Source of the DNA: Paenibacillus sp. JJ-223 | Lineage (GTDB): Bacteria; Bacillota; Bacilli; Paenibacillales; Paenibacillaceae | Length of the DNA stretch: 64,000 nucleotides | Assembly: GCF_927798175.1 (NCBI RefSeq) | Contig: NZ_CAKMMP010000001.1 | Span: 434,001 to 498,000, forward strand | Reading direction: 5' to 3' | In this document: one piece after another, positions 1 through 9,816 of the stretch | Numbering within the stretch: the stretch's first letter is position 1 | How the letters are laid out: the number at the start of each line of letters is the position of its first letter | Program-made: the position numbers and the translations under genes | Notes under the pieces: generated by a model | The model's database searches: none | Told to the model about the DNA's origin: nothing | The model's input: the letters and a program-made list of their open reading frames with translations, nothing else

Positions 1-1
1 A

Positions 2-481
2 GAAGTAGCTGCCTCTGGGTTTCTACTATCGACCATCGTTTACTTTATTTTATTTTTGCTTCCAAACCTATCGGCGGTTCAATATATTTGTATTTTATCG
101 CTGGGTTTATTCGGATATGCTCTTTTCAATTTAATAAGTTGGGCTTTTATAACGGACTTGGTTGACTACCATGAACATGTAACCGGTATGAGAGAGGATG
201 CAACCATCTACTCCATCTATTCTTTTGCGCGTAAAGTAGGACAGGCTGTAGCCGGAGGAATTGGCGGTATAGCTGTGGCCGCCGTTGGTTACAATGCTGA
301 GCTTCAATCCCAAGCTGCAAGTACGTTGGACGGGATTCATTTATTAGCGACATTAGTACCATCGATCGGCCTTCTGCTCGTATTTATTTGTATGGCCTTC
401 TTCTATCCGTTAAACAAAAAGCGTACGGCTGAACTTGTAAGCGTTTTAAATAAGAAGAGAAGTGATAAAGACTCGTTGTGA
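2..481 (+). CDS. GPH-family sugar:cation symporter, C-terminal part (5' cut by window edge)
   Basis: The reading frame is open from base 2, so the real start lies outside the window and only about 160 C-terminal residues are visible. Several hydrophobic segments surround a loop reading ITDLVDYHEHVTGMREDA, which resembles the late cytoplasmic loop of glycoside-pentoside-hexuronide:cation symporters such as UidB and MelB. Members import glycosides with a cation. The beta-glucuronidase gene follows on the same strand, so glucuronide uptake is the likely role, but the substrate is inferred from context. A 234 bp inverted-repeat element starts 8 bases after the stop and separates the two genes. 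Confidence 0.75.
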   Translation, partial: EVAASGFLLSTIVYFILFLLPNLSAVQYICILSLGLFGYALFNLISWAFITDLVDYHEHVTGMREDATIYSIYSFARKVGQAVAGGIGGIAVAAVGYNAELQSQAASTLDGIHLLATLVPSIGLLLVFICMAFFYPLNKKRTAELVSVLNKKRSDKDSL

Positions 482-489
482 TAACCCAA

Positions 490-723
490 CTATATAGATT
501 GAACCGGAAATTTACACGATAACGAAGAGGGCAGAAAGAATCTGGAGAAGCGAAGCGGTCGCTTAAAAGCTTTCTGTAAGAAAGCTGCATCGGAAGCATA
601 GGCTGATCACCGGATGTTCCCCTTGAAAAAGGGGATCAAAGAAATCTGGGGATAGCAGCGATCGGAAGATGGTTCTGACCGCGTAGTGTCTCTGTGTAAA
701 AATCATTGGTTCAACCTATATAG
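490..723. repeat. MITE-like inverted-repeat element, copy 1
   Basis: The element begins with CTATATAGATTGAACC and ends with GGTTCAACCTATATAG, which are inverted repeats with one mismatch; weaker complementarity continues inward for about 15 bases. The same element recurs at 15650-15880 with roughly 94% identity. Inside are conserved hairpins (AGCTTTCT/AGAAAGCT and CCCCTT/AAGGGG). It encodes no convincing protein. No target duplication is visible outside the ends, although a TA duplication could be hidden in the TATATA. It sits between the permease and uidA and may affect their cotranscription. Confidence 0.75.
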
Positions 724-766
724 ATTTATGATTTCAACCACTTTAATGGAAAAAGGAGATTTATTT

Positions 767-2554
767 ATGCTTTATCCTACACTTACCGAAACGCGTAGCA
801 TTATAGATTTAAGTGGGATTTGGAACTTTAAACTGGATTCTGGCATGGGATTTAAAGAGAACTGGCAGAACGAAAAGTTGAAGGATCCAAGCCGTATGGC
901 GGTTCCTGGTTCATTTAACGATATGGCAGTCAGTGCAAACATCCGTGACCATGTTGGCTGGGTTTGGTATGAACGGGAGATTACTCTGCCAAGTTCGATG
1001 ACCGAAGAACGAGTGGTTTTACGGTTTGGTTCTGCCACCCATTTCGCAAAAGTTTATTTGAATGGAGAATTCGTTGTAGAGCATAAAGGGGGCTTTTTAC
1101 CCTTTGAGGCTGAAATTAATCGATATTTACAAAAAGGCAAAAATCGATTAACCGTTGCGGTGAACAATATTGTGGATGAGACGACCTTACCCGTTGGTTT
1201 TGTAACCGAGAAGCACGTTGCTGGTGTTGGAAAGGTTGTTCGGAATCATCCTAATTTTGACTTCTTCAACTATGCCGGTTTGCATCGCCCTGTAAAAATA
1301 TATACGACGCCGACCATTTATGTTAAGGATGTGACGATCGTAACTGAACTGGATGGGACAGTTCATTACTCCATTGATGTGATTGGTTCAGCATCTGTTA
1401 AAGCAAAGATTGTAGATGAATCGGGCATCGTTATTTCAGAGTCAGAAGGAAAATCCAGCACACTTACGATTTCCAACGTTAAGCTGTGGGAACCTTTAAA
1501 TGCCTATTTGTACACCCTTCGGATTGAACTGGAGGATGAAGGTGAAACGATCGATGTTTATGAACAGCCATTTGGTGTGAGAACGGTTGAGGTGAGCGGA
1601 GGGCAGTTCCTGATCAATAACAAACCGTTCTATTTCAAAGGTTATGGTAAGCACGAAGATACGCCTATTCATGGAAGAGGGTTAGATGAAGCAGCCAATG
1701 TTTTGGATTTTAATTTGATGAAATGGACGGGAGCGAACTCATTCCGTACCGCTCACTATCCATATTCAGAAGAAGTGATGAGGCTTGCGGATCGGGAAGG
1801 ATTTGTTGTCATTGATGAAGTACCCGCGGTGGGAATGCATTTAAACATGATGGTGCTGCATCGTGGCGGAGAACTTAGAAATACGTGGGATGAGCTTAAA
1901 ACGTTCGAACATCACCAAGAGGTGATCAGGGAACTCATTGAAAGAGACAAAAACCATCCCTCTGTTGTAATGTGGAATATAGCCAATGAGCCTGCCTCAG
2001 AGGAAAAGGGTGCTTATGAATATTTTAAACCACTAATCGAATTAGCCAGAGATTTAGATCCGCAAAAGCGTCCTGTTACGATTGTCACTCAAATTGAATC
2101 TTCACCTGAACAGGATCAAGTGGCGGAGTTATTAGATATCCTTACCTTTAACCGCTATTACGGATGGTATGTAGATGGTGGTGATTTGGTATCAGCCAAA
2201 GAGATGCTGCGCACTGAATTTAAGGAATGGCTGAAAAGATGTCCAGACAAACCATTTATGATGACCGAATATGGAGCGGACACTGTCGCCGGATTGCATG
2301 ATGTCGAACCCATTATGTTTACAGAGGAATACCAAGTTGCGTTTTATAAAGCAAACCATGAAGTTTTTGATGAATTTCAACAGTTTGTCGGTGAGCAAGT
2401 GTGGAACTTTGCCGATTTTGCAACGAGCCAGGGAATCATTCGTGTACAAGGAAACAAAAAGGGGATCTTCACTCGTGATCGAAAACCTAAAGCCATTGCC
2501 CATGAACTTAAAAGACGGTGGACGGCCATTCCTGATTTTTATTACAAGAGCTAG
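767..2554 (+). CDS. uidA: Beta-glucuronidase, glycoside hydrolase family 2
   Basis: This 595-residue protein should hydrolyse beta-D-glucuronides in the cytoplasm, releasing glucuronate. The N-terminus ([15 protein letters not shown]) is typical of bacterial GUS, followed by the sugar-binding, immunoglobulin-like and TIM-barrel domains. The acid/base lies in NIANEP (Glu408) and the nucleophile in MTEYGADT (Glu501), matching the positions of E413 and E504 in the 603-residue E. coli enzyme. The ATG at 767 follows AAAAGGAGAT at 751-760; upstream in-frame starts lie in the repeat element and have no ribosome site. A permease of the glucuronide family lies upstream and a KDPG-aldolase remnant directly downstream, a glucuronate-catabolism context. 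Confidence 0.93.
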   Translation: MLYPTLTETRSIIDLSGIWNFKLDSGMGFKENWQNEKLKDPSRMAVPGSFNDMAVSANIRDHVGWVWYEREITLPSSMTEERVVLRFGSATHFAKVYLNGEFVVEHKGGFLPFEAEINRYLQKGKNRLTVAVNNIVDETTLPVGFVTEKHVAGVGKVVRNHPNFDFFNYAGLHRPVKIYTTPTIYVKDVTIVTELDGTVHYSIDVIGSASVKAKIVDESGIVISESEGKSSTLTISNVKLWEPLNAYLYTLRIELEDEGETIDVYEQPFGVRTVEVSGGQFLINNKPFYFKGYGKHEDTPIHGRGLDEAANVLDFNLMKWTGANSFRTAHYPYSEEVMRLADREGFVVIDEVPAVGMHLNMMVLHRGGELRNTWDELKTFEHHQEVIRELIERDKNHPSVVMWNIANEPASEEKGAYEYFKPLIELARDLDPQKRPVTIVTQIESSPEQDQVAELLDILTFNRYYGWYVDGGDLVSAKEMLRTEFKEWLKRCPDKPFMMTEYGADTVAGLHDVEPIMFTEEYQVAFYKANHEVFDEFQQFVGEQVWNFADFATSQGIIRVQGNKKGIFTRDRKPKAIAHELKRRWTAIPDFYYKS

Positions 2555-2568
2555 CTAAAAGGGAGCTC

Positions 2569-2697
2569 ATGAATGTTACCCAAGTTTCCCCAAACAAGCA
2601 TTTGCGGGCGGAATACGCTCTATAGAAGTCACTTTCTCTACGCCCGGAGCCGATGAAGCCATTGCAGAGTTGGCCCGTCTAAACGGGTTTTCGGGTT
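2569..2697 (+). pseudogene. KDPG/KHG aldolase remnant
   Basis: An ATG at 2569 preceded by AAAAGGGAG starts a frame that soon stops at a TAG. From about 2598 another frame reads AFAGGIRSIEVTFSTPGA, then DEAIAELARLNGFSG and a stop. This matches the conserved GIRAVEVTYTTPGA segment of bacterial 2-dehydro-3-deoxyphosphogluconate aldolases. Both the start region and the rest of the roughly 210-residue enzyme are missing, so I read it as a deleted, frameshifted remnant. The enzyme would complete glucuronate breakdown after uidA, which supports the assignment. It was recognised by eye from a short motif. Confidence 0.6.
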
Positions 2698-3101
2698 AAT
2701 GCGATTGCCCCCGGTTTTTTTGTTACGCATCAAAATAAAGCATTATTATTCAATGATGAAGATCCCCCTACTCCGAGAGGTAGGTAAATTCTGAAAAATA
2801 CACCCAAGGAGTAGTATTACCAATAGATGACGGCTTCTCCTCGTATGCCGGAGTGTGATTGAAAAAAAGCTATAGAATAGGGGAGCTTCGCTTCCCCAGT
2901 CGATCCAGGTGGATCGCCATCTTTTTTATGTTCTGCGTTGTTGCCGTCATCAAGGTCAGACGAAATGAATCCGCAAACCCAACATTGGGTGACCATCCGA
3001 ATATAGGTATTGTCCATGAACGTAATAGGAATACCGATATTGATCAATCGTTTGGTTTCTTCTATAGTGGGAATAACCCCTACAAGAGGAGGAAACATTG
3101 G

Positions 3102-3584
3102 ATGCTTGAAACAGCGCTTACGATCACTTCGATGCAGACGCCCGAAGAAGCTCGGGCCTTCAAAACACTTAACGAGGAATGGATTGCCCGTATCTTCGCC
3201 GTCGAAGAGGCGGACCTGGTCATCCTCGATAACCCGGTAGAGAACATCGTGGACAGAGGAGGGGACGTACTCATCGCACGTGATGGCGATTCGATCGTCG
3301 GATGTGTTGCGCTCGTGCCGACCGGAGCCGGCGTGTTCGAGCTCTCGAAGATGAGCGTTGCACCCGAGATGCGCGGGCGTGGATACGGACGGAAAATCAT
3401 TCAAGCGGCCATTAACCGCGCACGCGGACTAGGCGCTACATCGCTCTTTTTGGGAAGCAGCACCAAGCTGCCGAATGCCGTTCATCTTTATGAATCAGTT
3501 GGGTTCAAACACGTTCCTGTCGAGCAGATCGGGCCCATGCCCTATGTAAGAGCGGATGTGTTTATGGAGTTAGAACTACATTGA
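3102..3584 (+). CDS. GNAT family N-acetyltransferase
   Basis: This 160-residue protein has the acetyl-CoA site motif in VAPEMRGRGYGRKII (R-G-x-G-x-G/A type, residues about 88-102) and a C-terminal LYESVGFKHV segment, both usual in GNAT acyl-transferases. The acceptor is unknown. The ATG at 3102 is chosen because AGAGGAGGAAA at 3084-3094 precedes it; the open frame reaches back to 2859, but that part has no family resemblance. A strong terminator at 3694 closes the unit, which looks monocistronic. Confidence 0.85.
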   Translation: MLETALTITSMQTPEEARAFKTLNEEWIARIFAVEEADLVILDNPVENIVDRGGDVLIARDGDSIVGCVALVPTGAGVFELSKMSVAPEMRGRGYGRKIIQAAINRARGLGATSLFLGSSTKLPNAVHLYESVGFKHVPVEQIGPMPYVRADVFMELELH

Positions 3585-3693
3585 ATACGGGGCATGAACC
3601 TTTGTGGCAGATCGCTAAGCGGATAAATGTAGGTGTATCCTTATAGCAAAATTCCCATGTACTCATGCCCTCGTGTTTCTTGTATATCGGTGA

Positions 3694-3726
3694 GGTGGTC
3701 CTCTTGCAAGAGGACGCACCTTTTTT
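3694..3726 (+). terminator. Rho-independent terminator after the acetyltransferase
   Basis: A perfect palindrome GTCCTCTT-GC-AAGAGGAC is extended by GGTG/CACC and followed by six T. It closes the unit ending at 3584. The remaining gene-free stretch to 4013 holds only a TATAAT-like -10 at about 3970 before the marR gene. Confidence 0.8.
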
Positions 3727-4013
3727 GTGCTGTTCAGCGTTTCTCCACACAGAGGACGATGACGAGAATCGGAATTCACTTTCTTAAGCATTGAGCTCGG
3801 GGTGATAACACACATTTCCCAAAGTTCCGCCCTGCAACGGCATGGTTTGGCAGTCAGACGAGGGAGCTCATAAGGTTTACTGTTGTATATTGTATAAGGT
3901 TAATTCAAATCGCCAAACGACTCTTTATTTTGGAGATCTTGGACTAAGTGCATTTGTTCTTTATTGGGGGTATAATGAACCATAATAATATTCGTCAAAG
4001 TTAGGGTGGGATT

Positions 4014-4475
4014 ATGAGGAATAAAAGAGAAGAACTGCTAATTGAGAATTCTTATATGTCGTCCATGCACAACAAACTATGGTTGACGGATTGGAATAAA
4101 AAAAATCATTTAAATCTCTCCATGACGGAAGTCAGCATATTGGAAATACTGAATGATGAAGGCCCCAAACGAGCCAAAGAGCTTTCAGAACCACTACATA
4201 TTACTTCCGGGGGAATTACGGGGATCTGTAACAAATTGCTGGCGAAAGGACTGATCTTTCGACGGAGAGACGAAGATATTGACCGGCGTTCCGTCATGTT
4301 GGAGATATCGGATGCAGGGAAAAAGATCGTCGATGAAGCTTATGCCATGAGACTGGATTTGGTAAGTTCACACTTCAGCGTGTTGACTGATGAAGAAATT
4401 ATGCTGTGGAACAAATTGTATAAGAAACTGATTCACCACCTTCTTGAAAAGAGGAACGGTACACATTCAGATTAA
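4014..4475 (+). CDS. MarR family transcriptional regulator
   Basis: This 153-residue protein has the MarR winged-helix layout: a helix, then MTEVSILEILNDEGPKRAKELSE, a recognition helix around ITSGGITGICNKLLAKGLI, and a wing with RRRDEDIDRRSVMLEIS (residues about 40-105). Such proteins are dimeric repressors, often of a neighbouring efflux or detoxification gene. It is followed by its own terminator and then by a dehydrogenase/MFS pair in the same direction, whose upstream region carries palindromes it could bind. That link is inferred from proximity only. Confidence 0.88.
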   Translation: MRNKREELLIENSYMSSMHNKLWLTDWNKKNHLNLSMTEVSILEILNDEGPKRAKELSEPLHITSGGITGICNKLLAKGLIFRRRDEDIDRRSVMLEISDAGKKIVDEAYAMRLDLVSSHFSVLTDEEIMLWNKLYKKLIHHLLEKRNGTHSD

Positions 4476-4503
4476 TTTCTGAACGTGTACCGTTCTTTTT
4501 TTA
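4454..4503 (+). terminator. Terminator overlapping the end of the marR gene
   Basis: GAACGGTACAC pairs with GTGTACCGTTC across a 20-base loop that contains the stop codon, and is followed by a run of seven T. Confidence 0.85.
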
Positions 4504-4597
4504 TCTAAAATAGTGATGGATATCATCTATTAACAATATGGTATTGTGACTAATTTATGAATTGTAAAAGTAGGTTAACCGTATTATAGTATTTGTA

Positions 4598-4626
4598 TTA
4601 GTACTAAGATACTTATTTATAAGTAT
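4598..4626 (+). promoter_or_regulatory. Palindromes upstream of the dehydrogenase, candidate MarR operator
   Basis: Two palindromes, TTAGTACTAA (4598-4607) and ATACTTATTTATAAGTAT (4609-4626), lie 32-60 bases before the GTG start at 4658. The size and AT-rich symmetry suit a MarR-family dimer, and the regulator is the preceding gene. No binding evidence exists. Confidence 0.4.
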
Positions 4627-4657
4627 TTAATAAATAATATATAAGGATGTGTTGAGT

Positions 4658-5767
4658 GTGAAGGCGGTTGTTTTTCGAAAAGGTCAATTTCAAATGAAAG
4701 AAATAGGGGATCTTCAACCAAACAAGGACCAACTGTTGGTTGAACCATTAGCGATCGGAATCTGCGGGAGTGATCTCTCTGCAGTAGCACACACGGATGA
4801 TTTCCTCGAGAGTGTACGCAAAGCGGGGAGCGTCGGGCAAGCATTTGATCCGAACAAGGATTTGGTTTTGGGACATGAGTTTACAGCAAAAGTCATCGAG
4901 GTCGGTGATAATGTCATTGACTACCAACCAGGGGATTTGATTGTTGTACTGCCTTGGGTGATCGGTGATGACGGAGTGATGTATACCGTAGGATACTCGA
5001 ACGATTATCCGGGAGGATTTTCGGAGCGCGTGCTTGTGGGCAACGGAGGCCATTTCAAGATTCCCGATGGAGTCAATCCTTATCATGCTGCGGTTACCGA
5101 GCCACTCGCAACCGGTTACAATAGTGTTTTGAGAGCGGATATTGGACCGGATGGAGGAGCGATTGTGACAGGAGCCGGAACCGTTGGCCTTGGTGCCGTC
5201 ATAGCACTTGCTTCTCGTGGCATCCACCCGATCGTCGTTTCCGATCCATCTGTCAAAAGACGGGAGATTGCCATGAAATATGGGGCTCATGCCGTCGTAA
5301 ATCCTTTGGAAAAGGATCCGGTCGAAGTGTATCGAGGGTTGGCCAAAGACAGTCAGCGTCTACACGTTTTTGAAGCCTCCGGCGTAAAAAACTTGATTTA
5401 TAACATGATTGATGCTGTGCCTCACTATACCAAATTCCTGATAGTTGGAGCCTCCATGGAAGACAATCTGCTTAAACCGACAAGTCTCATCAACAAAAAC
5501 ATCACCTTGGACTTTATTACAGGGCCAGGTTATGGTGAAACCTCTTATACGGCTTTGAAAGAAACCTTCGAGGACCTAATCGCTGGGAAATTTGATCCAT
5601 CGGAAATCGTAACAGCATATACCGGCTTCGATGGAGTTGAACATGCGTTTGCCGCGCTACGACCGGGAGGGGAGCAAAAGATTGAACAAGTCAAAATCTT
5701 GATTGTCCCTCAACTGGATGGAGACGGCATATATGCTCCAGATCAAATTGAACTTCCAAAAATATAA
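4658..5767 (+). CDS. Zinc-type alcohol/polyol dehydrogenase (MDR family)
   Basis: This 369-residue medium-chain dehydrogenase has the catalytic-zinc motifs GICGSD and GHEF, a Rossmann motif GAGTVGLGAV near residue 175, and the usual C-terminal half. The four cysteines that bind the structural zinc in many relatives are absent between residues 85 and 130. The substrate cannot be told from the sequence. GTG at 4658 gives the typical MKAVVF-like beginning with AAGGA ten bases upstream; an in-frame GTG at 4649 is less likely. The next gene, 77 bases on, is an MFS permease, so uptake or export of the substrate may be coupled. Confidence 0.85.
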   Translation: MKAVVFRKGQFQMKEIGDLQPNKDQLLVEPLAIGICGSDLSAVAHTDDFLESVRKAGSVGQAFDPNKDLVLGHEFTAKVIEVGDNVIDYQPGDLIVVLPWVIGDDGVMYTVGYSNDYPGGFSERVLVGNGGHFKIPDGVNPYHAAVTEPLATGYNSVLRADIGPDGGAIVTGAGTVGLGAVIALASRGIHPIVVSDPSVKRREIAMKYGAHAVVNPLEKDPVEVYRGLAKDSQRLHVFEASGVKNLIYNMIDAVPHYTKFLIVGASMEDNLLKPTSLINKNITLDFITGPGYGETSYTALKETFEDLIAGKFDPSEIVTAYTGFDGVEHAFAALRPGGEQKIEQVKILIVPQLDGDGIYAPDQIELPKI

Positions 5768-5804
5768 ACAGATACTCCAAAAAAATGAACTAAAGAGGTG
5801 AATC

Positions 5805-5840
5805 ATGCCGTCCAATACGTATTGTATTCCGGTGGCATAA
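5805..5840 (+). other. Possible 11-residue leader ORF before the MFS gene, with embedded palindrome
   Basis: An ATG at 5805 follows AAAGAGGTG and encodes MPSNTYCIPVA before a TAA five bases ahead of the permease start. The coding part contains the perfect palindrome CAATACGTATTG (5813-5824). It could be a translation-coupling leader or simply an operator with a chance ribosome site. Confidence 0.3.
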
Positions 5841-5844
5841 ACTC

Positions 5845-7083
5845 ATGGAACATCATGTGACTTACTCCAAATACCGCTGGATCATGTTGATATTGTCAGC
5901 GTTAACTTCACTTATTCCAACCATTGTTTTTGTTGGTCCCACAGTATTCATTCCTATGATGATGACTGATTTGCACATCACAACAGCTGAGGCGGGCGTC
6001 ATGGTTACGATCGTGCTGCTAGGAGCTGGTTTGACCGGCACTATGGGGGGCAGCTTGATGGGCAAGTTCGGTATTGCACGCACGCGTACGATAGCACTGC
6101 TCTTTTATACAGTCGGAGGACTCGTTCCTCTGTTCACCTCCAGCTATGCCATATTGTTAATCAGTCGCGTGTTGATCGGGGTTGGGATGGGCATTTCGGC
6201 AGGAACATCGGTTGCCGTCACGATGGATTGGTATCCTCCAAAAGAACGGCCTTTGATTAATTCATTGAACTCCATCTTGTCTCTGGCTGGATCTTTCATT
6301 GCTCTGGCTGTTGCGATTCCGTTGTATAATCTGGTTGGTCAAAATTGGAGACTTACACTTGAGTGGTTTGGAATTGCTATGCTGATAACAACGATTCTCT
6401 GGGTTATCTTTGCAAGAAACAACGCTCAAACGAGTCAGGGAAATATGTCAGACCAATCACAGAACAAACCTTCCTCCAAAGAAAGCCCATTGAAATCGGT
6501 CATTCGAAAAAAAGAGGTCATTCTGCTGGTTATTGCATATCTTTCCTTTATGCTGTCCACGCAAAGCTTGCAGACGTTCCTGCCCACTTACTTTCAAACC
6601 GATTTAGCCATGTCTGCTGCGAAGTCCGGAACCATCACGAGCCTTATTTCGCTGGCTTCGGTTGTTGCGGGACTCCTTGTGGGCATTCTCATGGCCGCTT
6701 TGGGAAGACGTAAAATATTCATGTGGCCATTGTTAACCTTGCTGCTGGTCGGATGTATTGGTTCCGTCACTTTTCCGGATGGAATACTACTGTATACTTC
6801 CGTGATTTTGATTGGACTTGCATTGAATGGCTGGCTGCCAGCCATGTTTACAAGTGTAATGGAATTGGAGGGCATGACTCCGGAACGGGCAGGCGCGGCG
6901 CAGGGACTAATTCTAAGCGTGGGCATGTTCGGAGGGGCTGTCTCAACACTTGTGATCGGTTGGATCGCAGAGTATACGGGACTGCGTGATGCTTTACTGT
7001 ATTTCAGCTTCTTGGCTTTGTTCGCCATAATTTCGACCGCAATGCTTCCTGAAACGGGGCCGATCGGTAAAAAGAACAAATAA
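5845..7083 (+). CDS. MFS transporter (CynX/NarK-like)
   Basis: This 412-residue permease has 12 predicted membrane segments with the inter-domain loop around residues 195-220. The loop after segment 2 reads GGSLMGKFGIARTR, a variant of the MFS signature, and segments 4-5 contain RVLIGVGMGISAG. The substrate is unknown. It follows the zinc-type dehydrogenase, and the only start-proximal ribosome site is a modest GGTGG at 5832. A GC-rich hairpin at about 7094-7128 without a T-run may end the unit. Confidence 0.85.
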   Translation: MEHHVTYSKYRWIMLILSALTSLIPTIVFVGPTVFIPMMMTDLHITTAEAGVMVTIVLLGAGLTGTMGGSLMGKFGIARTRTIALLFYTVGGLVPLFTSSYAILLISRVLIGVGMGISAGTSVAVTMDWYPPKERPLINSLNSILSLAGSFIALAVAIPLYNLVGQNWRLTLEWFGIAMLITTILWVIFARNNAQTSQGNMSDQSQNKPSSKESPLKSVIRKKEVILLVIAYLSFMLSTQSLQTFLPTYFQTDLAMSAAKSGTITSLISLASVVAGLLVGILMAALGRRKIFMWPLLTLLLVGCIGSVTFPDGILLYTSVILIGLALNGWLPAMFTSVMELEGMTPERAGAAQGLILSVGMFGGAVSTLVIGWIAEYTGLRDALLYFSFLALFAIISTAMLPETGPIGKKNK

Positions 7084-7273
7084 TCTCGAAAGTGCGCCTG
7101 TTCTTCTTTTTCGAAGGACGGGCGCTGTCTATATGTAGGAACATTATCGACATGTTCGTTGTATGACAAAAGAAGATGTAAACACTACTAAGTATCTTAC
7201 CGATAAAGTATATGATATGAATTTTAAGCTCAACAAGCGTTTGTATACTTAAGATGGTAAAGGAGATTAATGG

Positions 7274-9262
7274 ATGAAGAAGCAATGGATGAAAAGAATG
7301 AAAGAAAAATTGGTGATTAGAAGGATTGGAACAAAGCTGACTATTATCGTTAGTTTACTGATAATTCTACCCATGCTTGCATTAGGTTGGAGATCATATG
7401 AAACATCCAAAATGCAAATTGCAATAAAACTAGGGGAGACGGCTAAAACCAGTTCCGTTTCACTAAGCTCGACTCTAGACAGTACGTTCTTTGCACAAAA
7501 GGCAAATGTTGCTCAACTAAGCCGGCTTATAGATGGAAGTGAAATGGATAATCCGCATAACCGGAAAATGATGACGGATTTTTTAGAGCTTCATCCTGAA
7601 CTGAAATCCATATCTGCCATTTCTGCTACAGGTGAAGCTATCCAGATCCCAAACAAAGAACAAACGGAAAACATCCTATCCAGCGCTTGGTATAATGAAG
7701 CATTATCGGGCGATGGTGTCTATATTTCCGAGATAGAGCAATCACCCGTTGATGGTTCTTACAGTATTCGTCTTTCTCAATCACTTGAAAATGGATCAGG
7801 CGTTATAACTATTGAATCTTCAGTGGATACGCTTAAATATTTGTTTGAAAGTACAAAACTAGGCGAGACAGGCTTTATTTATGTCATTGATTCTGATGGG
7901 AGAGTCATCTACAATCCTTTCGTCGAGACGGGAAGACTATTGTCAGATTCCGGTAACCGAAACATCCTTAAAACAGATCAGGGAGAAGCTACGCTCCATA
8001 ATCCTGATGATAACACCCAGGCTCAAGCCTACTTTGTTACAAATGCAATGACAGGCTGGAAGGTCATTTCAGTTCTACCCTTCGATGAATTTAACGAAGC
8101 AGCAAAGCCCATTCTACGAAATTTGGTAACGATACTAACGATAAGTATTATTATCGCAATAAGCATACTGTTTTGGATGACTAGAGGCATCACTACTGCA
8201 CTGGCAAAAATCGTTCATGTTCTTGAGCGCGTAAGTCAAGGCTATTTAAATGAACGCGTTATTGTCAAACGAACGGATGAGATTGGAAGATTAAGCGAAT
8301 ATTCAAATCAAATGATTACCGCCCTACATAACATCATTGCGGATGTATCCATGTCATCTAATGCATTATTGTCAACCAGCATGGAGCTTAATAGCTCGGC
8401 TGAACAAACCAAAACCACTGTTGAGCTTGTTAGCGGCTTAATAGATACTTCTGCAAAAGGTACGAAACAACAAGCATTGGCTACCAAAGAATCGTCGATG
8501 ATGATGCAAGAAATGACAGCTGGAACTATAAAAATTGCTGAGTCGTCCACCGTGATCGCAGAATTGTCTCAGAGAACGGAGAAAGATATTGAACACGGCA
8601 ATCAACAAATGGATTTGGTCAGCCAACAAATGGATATCATCCTTCAGTCTGTAGAAGAATCTTCTTTGTATATTGAAAAGTTGAATTTACTTAATACTCA
8701 AATTACGGACATGAGTTTGATGATTTCTTCGCTTGCCGAGCAGACCAATTTATTGTCTCTAAATGCAGCGATCGAAGCAGCTAAGGCAGGTGAAGAAGGA
8801 AGAGGCTTTGCAGTGGTGGCTAACGAGGTTAAGAAGCTAGCAAATAAGTCAAAAGAATCAGCTAATCATATAGAAGATAATATTAAGCAAGTGAATACGC
8901 TTGTTCAGCAAATTCATCATGTTATGAATTTGAAAGTATACAAAGAATCCATTCAGGGAGTAGAGTTAGCAGGCCGTGCCAAGTTAGCGCTTGAACAGAT
9001 ACAAAACGCTACGAAAAATGTTGTTCAACAGATTATAGATGTGTCCGCTGTGACGGAGGAACTGTCTGCGGGTTCAGAAGAAGTTACAGCTTCCGTCAAT
9101 GAGATCGCTAATATTGCTGATCAATCATCTAATGCTTTTGAAAAAGTAGTGGCGGCAAGTCAAGAACAATTAACCGCGATAAATGGGATTAAGTCAACCA
9201 GCGAAGAGATTCAGGGCATTTCACATTCTCTGAATCAAAAAGTGAAACGATTTGTTTTATAA
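7274..9262 (+). CDS. Methyl-accepting chemotaxis protein
   Basis: This 662-residue receptor has a membrane segment at residues about 20-40, an extracellular dCache-like sensing region to about 275, a second segment near 280-300, a HAMP domain, and a long coiled-coil signalling domain. The hairpin tip is clear ([18 protein letters not shown], then [18 protein letters not shown]). It would couple an unknown ligand to CheA/CheW at the membrane. ATG at 7274 follows AAAGGAGA; an ATG four bases earlier is out of frame. No C-terminal CheR-tethering pentapeptide is visible. The gene stands alone. Confidence 0.92.
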   Translation: MKKQWMKRMKEKLVIRRIGTKLTIIVSLLIILPMLALGWRSYETSKMQIAIKLGETAKTSSVSLSSTLDSTFFAQKANVAQLSRLIDGSEMDNPHNRKMMTDFLELHPELKSISAISATGEAIQIPNKEQTENILSSAWYNEALSGDGVYISEIEQSPVDGSYSIRLSQSLENGSGVITIESSVDTLKYLFESTKLGETGFIYVIDSDGRVIYNPFVETGRLLSDSGNRNILKTDQGEATLHNPDDNTQAQAYFVTNAMTGWKVISVLPFDEFNEAAKPILRNLVTILTISIIIAISILFWMTRGITTALAKIVHVLERVSQGYLNERVIVKRTDEIGRLSEYSNQMITALHNIIADVSMSSNALLSTSMELNSSAEQTKTTVELVSGLIDTSAKGTKQQALATKESSMMMQEMTAGTIKIAESSTVIAELSQRTEKDIEHGNQQMDLVSQQMDIILQSVEESSLYIEKLNLLNTQITDMSLMISSLAEQTNLLSLNAAIEAAKAGEEGRGFAVVANEVKKLANKSKESANHIEDNIKQVNTLVQQIHHVMNLKVYKESIQGVELAGRAKLALEQIQNATKNVVQQIIDVSAVTEELSAGSEEVTASVNEIANIADQSSNAFEKVVAASQEQLTAINGIKSTSEEIQGISHSLNQKVKRFVL

Positions 9263-9339
9263 AAACCACCAAAATCAGTTGAGGTCTATATGAGGAAATA
9301 GAATTCTAAAAACGTTAATCCATTGCGCTACCAGAAACT

Positions 9340-9383
9340 GTCCTTCTAGTTTATTGTATGACCAACAATGAATTAGAAGGAGG
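9340..9383 (+). promoter_or_regulatory. Hairpin overlapping a ribosome site
   Basis: CCTTCTA (9342-9348) pairs with TAGAAGG (9374-9380), with further pairing of ATTGT/ACAAT inside. The 3' arm overlaps the ribosome site AGAAGGAGG (9375-9383) of the decayed gene at 9391, so translation could have been controlled by this fold. There is no T-run, so it is not a simple terminator. Confidence 0.4.
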
Positions 9384-9390
9384 TTTATTA

Positions 9391-9778
9391 TTGTTGAATA
9401 TTGCAGATCGAAGACTTGAATTGGTAAATTTGCAGGATTTTCATAGAACGCGATCTGGGGCAGAATGAACAGAGGGTAATATGATTATTATTCGGAATCA
9501 GGTAAGGTATTGGGTCCGAAACTGGAATTGACTGATTGCACCATAATTTCGAAAACCGATGGGCGAAGAATGGTTTTTGCTGGACTGAGGATGGAGGTAT
9601 TTTTAATCAAAAGCAGGCCTTGAAGAACTTTCATTTTCAGGGCGCGCGTTTTTTACGTGTCAGGTTAGTGGGCAAATACTCTGGATTTCACGAATCATTT
9701 CATTTGGGCGATAGAATATTTGTTGGCGATACAAGGCGCAATCATTTTTGATGAAAATCAAAAAACGATCATTCGTTA
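9391..9778 (+). pseudogene. Decayed gene of unknown family upstream of the TPR protein
   Basis: A TTG at 9391 with an excellent ribosome site opens a 25-codon frame ending at 9468. Protein-like stretches then continue in other frames: one from about 9480 including GKVLGPKLELTDC and KTDGRRMVFAGLR, and a last one including FTNHFIWAIEYLLAIQGAI and ending in a stop at about 9778. Taken together they suggest one gene of roughly 125 codons broken by frameshifts. I do not recognise the family. It precedes a TPR gene of a type often found near toxin-immunity loci, so a lost immunity-type gene is possible but unproven. Confidence 0.4.
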
Positions 9779-9816
9779 GAAAATGATACAAATTGAATAG
9801 GACAGGAGAAATAGCG

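Noticed and set aside
384..599. Minus-strand frame inside the inverted-repeat element, similar to one in copy 2 (15475-15756)
   Set aside because: The similarity follows from the DNA repeat itself. Both frames run into different flanking genes and lack ribosome sites, so they are not a transposase or shared protein.
2817..3101. Open frames on both strands before the acetyltransferase, including a minus-strand stretch reading GVIPTIEETKRLINIGIPIT
   Set aside because: The minus frame overlaps the acetyltransferase gene, has no ribosome site at a sensible start, and matches no family I can name. It could be a remnant, but support is too thin.
7094..7128. GC-rich hairpin after the MFS gene as a terminator
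   Set aside because: The stem has mismatches and there is no T-run, so I did not list it as a terminator.
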